From the NCBI GenBank assembly GCA_027604665.1, contig JADGIZ010000041.1, positions 1 through 36,708 on the forward strand: a stretch of DNA of 36,708 nucleotides, written 5' to 3'. Position numbers and translations under genes: made by a program. Below, in pieces: positions 11,064 through 21,800 of the stretch. The first letter of the stretch is position 1. Every line of letters begins with the position of its first letter. This DNA comes from Polyrhizophydium stewartii. Its lineage: Eukaryota > Chytridiomycota > Chytridiomycetes > Rhizophydiales. The notes under the pieces were generated by a model. It had not been told where the DNA came from. It made no database searches and saw nothing but the letters and a program-made list of their open reading frames with translations.

Positions 11064-13021
11064 TCACTTTTTCTTGCTCTGTGCGTTGCGCTTGGCCATC
11101 TCCTTCTCGTTGCGGCGATCCTTGTTCTGCGCCGCCATGTCGTCCGTGCGGTCTCCCTGGTCACCGTCGTCGCCCTGTATCGGCTGCTTTTCAGCGCTGC
11201 TCGCTGTGACAGCGTTTCTGGCCAGCGCATCCAAAACTTACATCTGCAGCGTGATCCATGACTTCCGCGGCAGCCGCAGCCGCGCTCGAGTCTGCATCTC
11301 AAGTTAGCTCGCCGTGCACCTCAATGAATGCAAAGGCGACCATCTTGGCTCACCATGCATTGCGTCGCGGTGGTAGAGATACTCTTGCCGATCAATATGC
11401 GATGCAAAGTGCGGCGACACTGTCTTGAGCAGATCAACAAGCGTCGGATAAACCTCGGAGACCTGCTCGTAGTTGAGCTGCTCGTTGCCTGGGCGTGCAG
11501 CATTGTGCATTAGCGCGATGCTTCGGCATGCCGGCGCTGCAGCGTGCATTCCTCACCTTTATCGTCCGCAGTATACCCCTTATTGATAAAGTACCCGCGC
11601 TTGCTGGCAGTCACAATCAGCTCCTCGTGGTCGCGGCACTGCACGCTGAGGTAGCAGATCTCGCCGTGGACCTGGCGCCACGGCGGTGATTTGACCCCGT
11701 TCATGAACGTGTAATCTGCAGCCGCAACACGTCAGTACTGCAGCCATGACGTCCGATTTGGCGCGCATCGCCCACCAGACTCCCAGTTGATTCCTGCCAA
11801 GGCGTATCGATCCTCCCGGCCACAAAAGGCACGCAGCATTTCGAGCTCCTCGGACACCTTGGCGACATCGAGCACAATATCCCTGCCAATCACAGTATGC
11901 TGTCGTCAGCCAGAGCAACGATATCGTAATTCTCGAAATCAACGTACTTGTGGAGCGACTGAAGTGCCGATTGGGTCAGCTGCAGCTCAAACTTGTTGAG
12001 CGCCAGCATCAGCTTGTACAGTCGCGAGTAGTGCTCGCGCTTCTTCGGGTCCTGCTCGTTGACAAACATCTCGAATGCCTCAATGAGGCCCCTTCCGTCG
12101 CCGCCGCTGATGCCCAGGATGTTCATGCACGGATCACGGTTGGCTGTTGCATCGACACGGAGGGCAAGCCGCGACCCGGGTGAGCGCAGCCATGTCAGTA
12201 CCCCCACAGCAGCCACGCCTGCCGCGACAGTGGTACGAAACTAGGCCCCCACTTTCGACAATGTGCTGCAGCTCGCGCAGCTTATGCTCGTCGGCAACCA
12301 TCAGCACGCGGTTGAGGCAGTCAAAAGTCGACGCGCGGGCCGAAAAGACGCCGGTCTCGCCCGCGGGCGTGCTGGTCTGCTCCATGAAAAACTGCGGCTG
12401 GCCGTCGGGTCGCAAGGCCGTTGATGCGACCGTCGTCTTGTGCCCTCTGTCCGCGGAGGCCGGCGGTCGGTCCAGGTCGAGTGCGTCGCGCGATGGCATT
12501 TCCATTGGCCCGCGTGTCAGCGTCGGATCTGTGCTGCGGCGCATCGCAAGTCGGGCGGACCCGGCATCGCCTGCGGACGGCTGCCAGCGGATGCGGCGTC
12601 TCCGGGCAAACAGCCGGGATCGCTGTCTGTGGGGAAGCCGCACCGCGCCTGCCCGCATCCCGGGCAGCCGCCTCGCTCGCATGTGGTGCGGCAGAGCAGG
12701 GACTCACTTTCCCGCAACGACCCAGTGGCTCGAGGTAGCGTGCGAAGCGAATGCCGCGGGCGCGAGCGTCGACGTCCACACGAGCGGCTTGCGAAACTCG
12801 GTCTTGGCCTCGGTCGGGAACGAGGCGCACAGCTGCTCGAGCACGCGGGCGAGCTCGAGCAGCACATCTTGGTTGTTGTACGACGTGCGCAGACGGGGGA
12901 GATCCTCTTTTGCGGCGGCGGCTGCCGCCGGCACGTCTTCCCACTGCAGCTTGCTGCTGATGGTGCCCATCGCGATGGAGAGAAAGCGCGGGCGAATGCC
13001 GGCTCGCGCCAGCACATTCAT
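11064..13021 (-). CDS. Unrecognised protein with a CLU-like segment
   Basis: I do not recognise the full protein. Eight exons (13021-12708, 12446-12253, 12143-11948, 11882-11776, 11715-11557, 11488-11354, 11291-11242, 11174-11064) join in phase to 421 residues. The first intron (261 bases) is unusually long for this locus. The N-terminal half (ISSKLQWEDVP, STFDCLNRVLMVADEHKLRE, LTQSALQSLHKDIVLDVAKV) looks mainly helical. Residues in exons 5-6 (PPWRQVHGEICYLSVQ, LIVTASKRGYFINKGY, LVDLLKTVSPHFASH) resemble, by eye, the segment of CLU/CLUH (eIF3 p135-like) proteins that precedes their central domain; the rest of CLU is absent. The tail is Ala/Asp-rich and then strongly basic (KEMAKRNAQSKKK). The ATG lies 13 bases after the EME1 stop; a second in-frame ATG is 51 bases further on. 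No signal peptide or membrane segment is visible. Confidence 0.6.
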
Positions 13022-13034
13022 TTGCTGCGGAACA

Positions 13035-15376
13035 TCACGACATGAGCTGGCCGCCTTCCGGGCTGCACAGCGCCGTGTGGATGCGCCGCGATATCTCGGG
13101 GCCGATCGACTGGCTCGTGTTTGGCACAGGGATGCCCACAAGCAGCCGCTCGCATGCGCTTTTGGATGCGCACTGTGCGTACGCACGAAGTAGATGCCCG
13201 AGCGTCGGGAAACGCTCGCAAACGGCCATGGCCTTGAGCGAGCTGACGCCTGAAATCTGCTCGAGCATTTTCGTCCATGTGTCTCTGGGATTCGCGCCGG
13301 ACTTGACACCGTCGCCAAAGCGGAAGTTTAACGCCGCCATGCTGCGGTATCTGCAACTCGCCGCCGCATCCAGTCAGCCACCAGCGCCTTCAGAAGCTGC
13401 GAAATGCGCCGTACCTGAGCTCAGGCGCATACGCAATCTGCTCGGTGAACGAGGTGACCCAGGACGCAATCTCGGATAGCTTTGTGACGACAATCAGGCA
13501 GCGGCCTCGTGAGAGCAGCTGCAGGCGCACGAGGTACTCCTCGACGACGTCGCGCGAAGGAAGGCCGTCGTCGACAGGCGCCACAAGCCTGTGCTGCCGC
13601 GAGCGCTTTCCCTGTGCCGCCGAATCAACACCCCCGTCGGCGAGCGCTGAGCGGATCTGCCGCGTGTAGTGCGACTGCTGGTTTCGCTGCCGCGAGCGGT
13701 AAAAGGCATCGAGCTCTTCAACGAGGTAGATGATGCGGCAATCCGGAAACACGCGCGATATCGAGTCGAAGTGAACGACGAGCCGCGTTCCAACGCAAAG
13801 CTGGGCCAGCTGAAGACAAGAGAGGCGCACGAGAGCATACCGCTCATAAATAACCGTGCGCGGGCACGGCCGCCAGAGCGACTTTTCGCTGTCCCAGATC
13901 CGCTCAACTGTCCGTCGCCACGTCATGCTGCGTTCGACTGCAGAGTCGATCGCGATCTCAACACTCGCGCCAGCCTCCTTGAGAGCAGAGACGGATTCCT
14001 GTCCAGCAGCATCCGCCTCCCAATCTTTCGACATGATCACGGTCATCTCCTTTGTGCAGTCGCACTTTTGGCGCATCTTGTTTGCGGCCCGCGAGGCAAG
14101 CGATAGCTCGCGCTCGAGGAGCGCAGCTTCCTGCACAACGGAATATTAGAGGCCATTGTTGGTTACGTTGCAAGTCGCGACAAACACGCCCATCAAATGA
14201 GCTTGGACCGGCTCACCTTTGCGCGATTCCGCTCTTCCTGCAGCCTCTGCTTCTCGGCTGCCTTTTCCTGGCGAATGCTCTCCTTGGCGGCAGCCTTGGC
14301 GGCCGAGAGCGCAGCCCGCTCGGCGGCACGTGCGGTCTTTTCGGCGGCCTTGGCTGCTGCGCGTGCACTCTGCTGACTGTTCGAGGTTTGCGATGCGGCC
14401 GGCGCTGTGCTGGTCGACGACTGAGACGACGACAAGGCCGACGAGTCGGCTCCGTCGGAAGCGCTTGAAGCAGTGAGCGAGAGGCTGAACTGGAGAAACG
14501 GACCAGATGCTGTTGCTGCTATATTCCTTCGATGCCGTGCTTTCCAGGATTGGCGAGCAAGAAGCCCTCGCGCCGAGAGTGCAATGTCCGAGTCCGAATC
14601 CGAGTCGGTTGCGCTGCCCGACGCCGCCATCCGAGGCTCTTGATGGCGTGCTGCGCGGGCACCGAGGCTCGAGATGCGGGCCATCTTGGCCGGCCGGCCA
14701 TCCGTCGCATCGTCCTCGCCAGACGAGAGGCACGCTGCGGATCCAGCCGCGGGAGCGTATGTTGTCGTCAACGCACTCGGAGCAGGGTCAACAGGCGTCT
14801 TGTGGCCGATCATCTCGAGCTCGTGCTCGCTGTCGCTCGAGTCGAGCGAGATGACAGCTGGCTGCGTGGGCGCTGGCGGTGGCCGCGGCGTGCGCTCGGC
14901 CGAGGCCGGGGGCGCTGGAGGCGTGGGTGCGGCCGCTGGCTGGTGTCCGGACGCTCGTGGTGCTCGCGGCGTTGCGACCGTCGGAAGCGGCAACTCGACG
15001 ACGCTCGTGTCCGAGTCCGAGGCCGGGTCGGACACGGCGGCCTTGGCGGGCCCGAGAGAGTCTCCATCCGAGTGTGGGCCTGGGGCGGCCAGGCGCACGG
15101 GCCTGTCGAGCAGGCTGGCGACGGCAACCAGGCTGGGGTCTCTGCGAGTGCCGACGAGGAACTGCAGGCCCGGTCAGTCGGCGCCAGGTTCCCCCTGCAT
15201 CGCAGGCAGAGGCGCGGACGGGGTGGGGGCGGGCAGCTCACGAGGCCGTCGAAGACACGGTTGAGCGTCGACTCGACCGAGCCCGTGTGGGCCAGGTCGA
15301 GCAGCACGTCGTCCCGCGCCAGGCTCGGGCACATGGCGAGGATCTGGTCGGCCCAGCCGTCGGGCACGCTCGCCAT
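13035..15376 (-). CDS. EME1: Structure-specific endonuclease subunit EME1 with N-terminal CUE-like domain
   Basis: EME1 is the non-catalytic partner of MUS81, which cleaves stalled forks and recombination junctions. Four exons (15376-15242, 15161-14217, 14130-13415, 13350-13035) give 703 residues. Exon 1 (1-45) looks like a ubiquitin-binding CUE domain (DQILAMCPSLARDDVLLDL, SVESTLNRVFDG). Exon 2 is disordered and Ser/Asp-rich, with SUMO-interaction-like cores (VISLDSSDSE, TSVVELP), and ends in an Ala/Lys/Glu coiled coil. Exon 3 carries the degenerate nuclease fold (KEMTVIMSKDWEAD, SMTWRRTVERIW, IIYLVEELDAFYRS) without the ERKxxxD metal site of MUS81, as expected for EME1. Exon 4 holds the helix-hairpin-helix tail (PRDTWTKMLEQISGVSSLKA, VGIPVPNTSQSIGPEISRRI). 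An alternative start further upstream in exon 1 cannot be excluded. Confidence 0.85.
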
Positions 15377-15667
15377 GATGCGGGCAAGTCGACAAAGCGC
15401 ACGCGGCGCCTGTCCAACGAGGGCATGCGCGATGAGCGAGACGGAGGTGCGCGGCGGACACGCAGGGCCGGCAGCGACGCAGCAGGCACTCGCGGGGTGG
15501 TGGTGGTGGGGGGGATTCATTTCTCGGGCGAGCGGGCCGGGCTGTGCTGCCGACCGCGAAATGCGGGGCTGTGGTGCGGCAAGGTGCGTCACGATTAGAT
15601 AGATGAGGTGCGCTGGTGCGCGGGGCCGGCGTCTGTGCTGGTCGGCGCCGCCGGAGGAGCCAGGCGC

Positions 15668-16132
15668 TCAGGCAACCTGCATGACCTTGACGGTCGGGCG
15701 GCGCAGCGTCGCCGTGCGCTCGGCGAGGTGCTGCTGCTCCTCCTCGAAGCGGCGGTCGTCCTCCTTGGTCTGGCTGCTGCCCGTGCGCACCCAGCGCACG
15801 AGAACTAGTACGCCGACAATAAGGCCCGCAAAGGCAAAGACGCAGCCCAGCACGATGAGGAAGGTGGTGACCGCAAAGTGGTACGTGTCAAAGGCCGTGG
15901 ACTGGTCGCCGGCCCCCGTCTGCGACGAGGGGTGGCTCGACGTGCGGTTTGGCTTGAATGGGTTGGATGTGGGCGCGGGCGACGGCACCGACGGCGGCAT
16001 GACGGCGCCCGACGGCACGTCCTGCGCGGCGACGCAGGCGACGCAGGCGGCGAGGGCGGCGAGCGCGAGCGGCAGCAGCGTGCGCGCGGTCTCGGCCGGC
16101 AGCGGGCGGGCGTGCTCGCGGGGCATTGACAT
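15668..16132 (-). CDS. Small type I single-pass membrane protein (unknown)
   Basis: This is an uninterrupted 154-residue frame, with no recognised family. The N-terminus (about 1-37) looks like a signal peptide, with a hydrophobic core LLPLALAALAACVACV. A Pro/Ser/Thr-rich ectodomain of about 50 residues follows, carrying an N-glycosylation sequon (NRT). A strong membrane segment comes next (FLIVLGCVFAFAGLIVGVLV) with basic residues on its cytosolic side. The tail of about 50 residues is charged and partly helical (KEDDRRFEEEQQHLAERTAT). The neighbour upstream (16157-17032) has the same architecture and ends only 24 bases before this start. Function is unknown; a cell-surface or wall-sensing role would be a guess. 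Confidence 0.6.
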   Translation of the reverse strand: MSMPREHARPLPAETARTLLPLALAALAACVACVAAQDVPSGAVMPPSVPSPAPTSNPFKPNRTSSHPSSQTGAGDQSTAFDTYHFAVTTFLIVLGCVFAFAGLIVGVLVLVRWVRTGSSQTKEDDRRFEEEQQHLAERTATLRRPTVKVMQVA

Positions 16133-16156
16133 GTCGGCGGCGGGGCAAGTCTGATT

Positions 16157-17032
16157 TCATTTTGGAGCGCGGGCCGAGCGGACCGGCGGACTCCGGGGGC
16201 CTTGGCGGGCGTCGCCAGAGGGCCGCAGCACCGACACGTACTCGGCGTGCGCGGCGGCGACCGCGGCCACATCGACGCCCTCGCACTGCGCGGCGCGCAC
16301 GGCGTGCATGGATCCGCTGATGCGCTGGTGCATCTCGGCGCAGTTGCGCTCCCAGTCGCTCGTGAACTCAACCACCGTCGTGGCTGGCGCGGCGGCCGCG
16401 AGATCCGCGGCTGCGGGCGGGCCGGACTCGGCGCCGCTGGCCACGGCAACGGCGACGGCTGCGGTCGATGCCGGAGATGCCACCATGGACTCGTGGGTGC
16501 GCTTCGACCGCCTGCCCTGCGGCTTCGTGCAGACGCACACGGCGATGCCCGCCGCCAGCACGACGATGAAGCAGCCCATGCCAACGAGCACCCTGGATGG
16601 CCGCCATCGGGCCTCGACGTCAGCGATGCATCGCGAAGGTCGCTCTCAACGCGGCGGAGATGACGCCACCGGCCTCCTTGCGCACTTGTCCCCGACGCCA
16701 AGCAGGCGCGAGCGCACTCACCAGGCCCACAGCTCGAGCGTGCCCGACGCGGCTCCCGACGCGGTCTCGCGAACAGCCAGCGCTTCTTCCGAGTCGGCGT
16801 GGGTCGCCGAGTCGCCCGACTCGCGCTCGCGCTCGGTGCCCGGCCAGGCCGAGGCAGGCGGCGGATCCGGCATCCCGTCCGGCAGCAGCGGACCTAGGCC
16901 GTCTCGAGCGCTCGCTGCAGATGCCGGGACCGCGGCGGAAGGGGGAGCAGCCGCGTTGGAGTCCACCGGCGCTGGCAACGCGCGGACCCCGGCGGCGGCG
17001 GCGACGACGAGCAAGGCGAGGCCAGAGTGCAT
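16157..17032 (-). CDS. Type I single-pass membrane protein (unknown)
   Basis: Two exons are joined across a GT-AG intron of about 140 bases (roughly 16592-16730), with a CTGAC element near its end. The product is about 250 residues. The start has a signal peptide (MHSGLALLVVAAAAGVRALP, probable cleavage near residue 20). An Ala/Pro/Ser/Glu-rich, low-complexity ectodomain of about 85 residues follows, then a membrane segment (VGMGCFIVVLAAGIAVCVC) and a cytosolic tail. The tail starts with a basic stop-transfer cluster (KPQGRRSKR) and includes a helical stretch containing DWERNCAEMHQRISGSMHAV. I recognise no family. Layout and position suggest it may be a diverged tandem relative of the next gene downstream, but I see no convincing residue-level similarity. 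Confidence 0.6.
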
Positions 17033-17167
17033 GCTGATCTGGTTTGCCCCTCAAGGGTTTTGAGCGGTTGAGCACTGAGTCGGCAGCAGCATTAAACGGC
17101 GGAGTGATAGAGGACATTCGCAAGTGGGACATGATCTCAGCCGCAACATTGCCGGCCGGCTTCAGCT

Positions 17168-18727
17168 TCAGTCGCGATGTGTGTCGGCCAGGAAGGCAAG
17201 GCGCCGCTCGACATGCCTGCTGCCGCGCTGGCGGGACAGCTGCTCGCGGCCGTCCTCACCCGACTGCACAAGCTCGTCGTCGGCTTCAGAGAAGACGGCA
17301 TGGCGCACACGCTCGTCGAGCCGGTCGAGTTCAAAGCGCGCTTCGAGAACCTGCCGGGCATGCTCGAAAGAGCCCGAGGTCATGAACAATGCTCGTGCGG
17401 CATCTCTGCGACCGAGATCTCTGCGCCTGCAGTCAGAGAGGAGCCGGTCAAAGCGCTCCCGGAAGCGAGCCTTGGCGGCTTCGTGCTGCTCGTGTTGAGG
17501 CGATCTGCTGGGGCTCTCCGACGCCGCCTCTGGATCCGCGCGCATAGGAGCGCTCGCCAAAGCTTGCGCGTGCTGCCAAGACGGCGTCTGTTCGACCGGA
17601 TCGCCTGCATCTGGACGCTCATCTGTGTCACCGAGACCCGCGACGAGGTTGGACGGCCGGTGGTGTTCGCCGCCGTGCTCGCCGTGACGCTCGCCGTGAC
17701 GCACTGGCGTCGAGTTGAGCATATCGCGGGTGTGCTTGTGGTGCGGCGAGTGGCCAAGTATCGCCTCGTCAGCAGGTCGCTTCCTTCCCGATGGCGTCTG
17801 GGGGTCATCTTGGTGTTGCGCGGCATCGACCGGGGCCACTGCCGTCTCGGCACCGAAATCCTCACTATCGGCTTGCTGATGCTCGTGTTGAATTTGATCC
17901 TGCTGTTGCTGATCTTGCTGGGCGTCGAGGGTCGCCTTGTGCTGTTGCTTGACTCGCATGTTGGGAATCACCACCTTGACTGCCCTCTCGCGCCATGACT
18001 GCCATGTGTGCCGAGTGCTCTGCAGCCCGAAAGTCAGCGGCCACAGCAAGGACAGGTGTGCACAGCAACAGCCAAGTGATCTTGCCGTTTTCGCGAGCTC
18101 TTTGTATAGCTTGTTTCCTTGGATCTTCGCCTCTGGGTTGGCGGTGATCAGATCCTCGAGCGCCTTGTCGTCCTCTGGCGTGAACGAGACTCGGAATCTG
18201 GCATAATGTGCGCCGTCAGCGCGCAGTGTGGCCTGATATGCGAGGCGCACTCGACCAGACAAGGTGCATCTCCAACGCACGTCGAGCGTTTGCCTGTCGT
18301 GAGCACCTCGTATCCCTCGCGGGGCAGAAGCCGGCCTTGCTCGACGCAGTCGTGGACATATTGGACGCGGAAGAGCCCGCTGACCGACGTCTCGTGTTCT
18401 GGCCCCACCAGGGCCATGGTGACTGCTCCGCTCTGGGAAACATGCCCGCCGTGGCGCTGCGGCGTGCGGGTCAGCACGTGTGCGTCCAGCTTGCTTCTCG
18501 GCGCGCCGGGCGCGAGCAGCAGTCGCCGGACTGGCGGTCACCTCGATGAGCTCGCGAGCAGCCTGCCTGTGGCTGCCCCTGGTGATGGTGAACTTCATCG
18601 ACCGCCCGTGCTCATCCACAAAGAGCGGCCGCTCGCCACCGGCTGTGCTACCCGCAGGCTCTGGCTCGTGCGCCGGCGCAACAGGCTTGCTGTCGCCTGG
18701 CGCGGTGTCCGGGGGCTCGGTCGTCAT
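17168..18727 (-). CDS. RAP1: Telomere protein RAP1 (TERF2IP-type)
   Basis: RAP1 protects telomeres and represses nearby genes as part of shelterin. Four exons (18727-18542, 18456-18281, 18197-18086, 18019-17168) give 441 residues. A BRCT-like domain begins near residue 34 (RPLFVDEHGRSMKF, RHGGHVSQ, FRVQYVHDCVEQGRLLP). A single Myb domain spans about 124-175 (SFTPEDDKALEDLI, NKLYKELAKT, HTWQSWRERAVKVV). A long Gln/His-rich linker follows, including a possible basic nuclear signal (SGRKRPADEA). The C-terminal RCT domain is clear (ARALFMTSGSFEHARQVLEA, FSEADDELVQSGEDG, VERRLAFL). One Myb domain, as in vertebrate and fission yeast Rap1, suggests recruitment through a TRF-type partner rather than direct duplex binding as in budding yeast; that is inference. 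Intron 3 is GC-AG. Confidence 0.9.
   Translation of the reverse strand: MTTEPPDTAPGDSKPVAPAHEPEPAGSTAGGERPLFVDEHGRSMKFTITRGSHRQAARELIEVTASPATAARARRAEKQAGRTRADPHAAAPRRACFPERSSHHGPGGARTRDVGQRALPRPICPRLRRARPASAPRGIRGAHDRQTLDVRWRCTLSGRVRLAYQATLRADGAHYARFRVSFTPEDDKALEDLITANPEAKIQGNKLYKELAKTARSLGCCCAHLSLLWPLTFGLQSTRHTWQSWRERAVKVVIPNMRVKQQHKATLDAQQDQQQQDQIQHEHQQADSEDFGAETAVAPVDAAQHQDDPQTPSGRKRPADEAILGHSPHHKHTRDMLNSTPVRHGERHGEHGGEHHRPSNLVAGLGDTDERPDAGDPVEQTPSWQHAQALASAPMRADPEAASESPSRSPQHEQHEAAKARFRERFDRLLSDCRRRDLGRRDAARALFMTSGSFEHARQVLEARFELDRLDERVRHAVFSEADDELVQSGEDGREQLSRQRGSRHVERRLAFLADTHRD
18020..18085 (-). other. GC-AG intron splitting the RAP1 Myb domain
   Basis: Exon 3 ends ...LAKT and exon 4 begins STRHTWQSW, which restores the Myb helix pattern in phase 0. 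The donor reads GCAAGA, the branch region CTGAC and the acceptor CTGCAG. No suitable GT donor is present. This is the second GC-AG intron in the window. Confidence 0.65.
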
Positions 18728-18888
18728 CGCCGTTGGGTTTCTGGCAGAGTCACCATGACACCAACTCTCACAGAGACCTGCGACTTGCGCATCATGCGGC
18801 GGCGGCGGCCAGATCTGGCGGCAGCCGCAACGGCCAGCCCACTGACTTGCCGGGCACTGTATTGGTGGTGGGAACGCTCGAGGCCTCC

Positions 18889-21800
18889 TCACGCCGCAGG
18901 TTTCGGCCGGACAGAGTCGGTGCAGCCGGGATCGTGCCAAAAGCCGAACGACGCCGGAAGCGGCGGGATGCGCTTGGCGGCAGCCGCCGCCCCGAGCACG
19001 GCAGCCGCCCACGCAGGCGCTCCATCGCTGCCCTCGTCCTCGGCCGCTGCGCGGGCAATGTCTGCTTCCGGGAGAACATCCTCGACAGCCAGCCGCCACA
19101 AAGCCATGTGCATCTGGACCAGCTCCCGCACGTAGTACATTGTCTCGCTCGACACCAGCGACTCCATATCGCGCTGGACCAGCATCCGGAGGCCGTCGAA
19201 CCACGATCCGAACTGATTCACTGTCTTGCACCGAAAAATGAGCTCCATGTTTTTGGTGTCCTGCCTTGCTTGCAAGTCCGTCAGCTGCTGGGGCATTGCA
19301 ATCGAAGACCGCTTTGATCCCGCAGCTGCCGCAGGGGCTGTTGCTGCCGCTATATCGAGAGGCGCTGGGCGGTCAAGCTCGACGGAAAACATGAGCTGCG
19401 AACTCATATGCTGCCGCTTATCGGCTGTTGCATGCGCTGATGGACCGAGGCCAGCAGGCGAAACGGCAGCGGAAGGCGACGAAATGCGCAGGATCTCTGA
19501 GATTGGAGCTGTCTCACATGTCAGCCTCGAGCGACAAGTGCGCATTACCGACGCGTGCACACCTTGGTTGACGAGCGCCGAGTCAGAAGGGACGCTTGTT
19601 TGAATCGACCCAAAGTCGGCCCACAAAAGCCGGCTAAACTCGCGGTCGAGCTTGCAGAAGCGCACGCCAGCGGCACAGCGGCCTTCGTCACCGAGAAGCA
19701 GGAACCAGGCGCCTGCTGCCATTGACCGAAGTCGCTGCTCGCGCATGAATGCGTAAGCCATGTCCATGAGCCGGTTCCGAGCGTCGCTGACGGCGAGGAC
19801 CACCGAGTCAGCCTGAAGAGTGAATGCGGCAACAGGCACGCTCTGGCTCACATATATGACTGGTTTTCAAGGAGGCGATCGTCCGATGCGAGAGAGGCCA
19901 GATGCGCCTCGCGGATAAGGTGGAACGGCGTCCCGAGCATCGCCTTGCGGAACTTGGACAGGACCTTTGGCTCGCTCTCGCCCAATGACGCGAGTACTTC
20001 TCTGAGATGAGACCTGAGCAGCGCACCCACGCGACGCAAGCCGGTGCTGCGACACATCGGGACGATGGCTGCCCACAGGTCCACGAACAAGCGCAGGCAG
20101 ATCGCGAACGAGTCCTCAAAGCAGAGGAACAGCGATTGGCACCGCGCCATCGATGGCTCTGCGTCGCGCTTTGATTAGTCGACCCTGAGCGGCTGCGTCG
20201 GCTTTCCAGCGCAAGCTTCCGGCTTGCTTACGCCCAGAAGTCACATCCCACACGTCGGAAAGCACCTGGCTGACTTGCATCGCTGCACGCATGATGGGGC
20301 ATCGAACCTCTGGCTGCAGCTCAAGCTGATCCAAGATCATCTGCTTTGCAGGACGAGCGAATCAGAAGCAGACACGGAGCACGTACATGCCCAGTGCCCG
20401 CGTCATACCTGGTGGAACTCGTGCTGACACTTGCGTGCAAAAAAGTGCATGTTCGCCAGGTCCAGCACCCCAAAGCCACGCAGCTCTACCGAGGGCTGCT
20501 CCGTCTGCCATGCGACAAGCAGCACAGAGTAAGCGATCGAGTGGCAGACAATATCGCCACAACAAGACATCGACCGCACCAAGAACCCAATGCGGCGCCA
20601 TTTCTCGTCGCCGACGGGAGAGACTTGCGCGAGCGACCAAATTTCGTCAAGTGCGGCCGAGTGGCCAAGGATGTTGAGGTCGATCGGCGTTGTTTTCCCG
20701 CGGTGGTAGTCAAGCACAATCGCCGCTTGATACTCGATCAGAGCACGACGAAGCGGTTCGTCTTCTCTCAAGCTCGACATGGCCCAGGCGGCTACTTTGC
20801 GCATGCCCGCAGAGTCCAGCGCACGGATCATGTGGCTGTGTCGCCGCTCGGGGTCGCATCGCAGAACGGCGTTGATGAGCTGCAGCGACGCAAGCTGAAT
20901 CTCACGCGACTTGCTTGAAACGCCGCTGACAAGGAGCCGTATGGTCGTCTGGCTCGAAACGAGGCGTCTATAGAAGGCTTCTCTTTGTGCTGGCTTTGAT
21001 TTTCTCAGGAGCCATATGCTGAGCAGCGTGACGGGGCGGCCGACATTTGGTTGCATCTCTGTCGAGTTGGCCAGCGCGATCTTGGCAGTCGGAAGCTTCT
21101 GTCAGCGAGCAAGTCACGGGGAAATATTCGCGGAATCAGCACACCGAGCATACTCGATCAATAAACTCGGGCAATAGCTGCATCCACTGCGGCCACGCAG
21201 GCTCCGCAAGTGTGCTTTCGCCCTCGGAGTCGGGCAGGGAGTGATTGAGAAGCACGCAAATGCAGTTGAGTGTGTACGCAAAGGCGTTTCGATCGACCCG
21301 CAACGTGACTCTCTGCAGAATCTCAAAGCCACCACATCCCAGAAACTCTGCAGCAAAGTCGCTCTCCTTTAAACAGATATCGTCAGCGCTGGACGGGGAG
21401 AGCTCCTTGGTGGTTTCATATTGCTGTTGGAGGCGGCTCACCTTGAGGTATCTTTGCAGCGCAAAGACAGTCTTTTTGAGTTCGGCTTCGTCATCGAGAC
21501 GCCTGAGCCGGTCGGCAATCAGTCGAGCGTGCCGATATGGGGCCATGGCCAGACGCAGGTTGGCGAGGTCGGCAACCTTGAGCGAGCGAATCTTGTCCTC
21601 TGTGATGCGCTCCTCGGTTTCGCACACACGCAGGACAAAGTCGCCCGGCACATGGACATCGGGGTGCATCCCGAAATAGTTGAGGCACAGATCCGCAAGT
21701 GTATCGGCGAGCGGCCTGGATGTGTCGAGCACGTAATCGACTCGGGTCGGCGGAGGCGGCGACGCTGGGTCCACCGCACCGTTTGGGGAGCCAACGCCAG

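Noticed and set aside
12447..12707. Extra coding exon inside the long first intron of the unassigned gene
   Set aside because: Frames are open there, but no splice pair gives both consistent phase and recognisable sequence, while the direct join 12708 to 12446 is in phase.
17168..19231. A 687-codon minus-strand open frame covering RAP1 and the end of ELMO
   Set aside because: It is the last RAP1 exon read through its introns and into the neighbouring ELMO gene. BRCT and Myb segments only appear after splicing, and the upstream part is in the wrong frame for ELMO.
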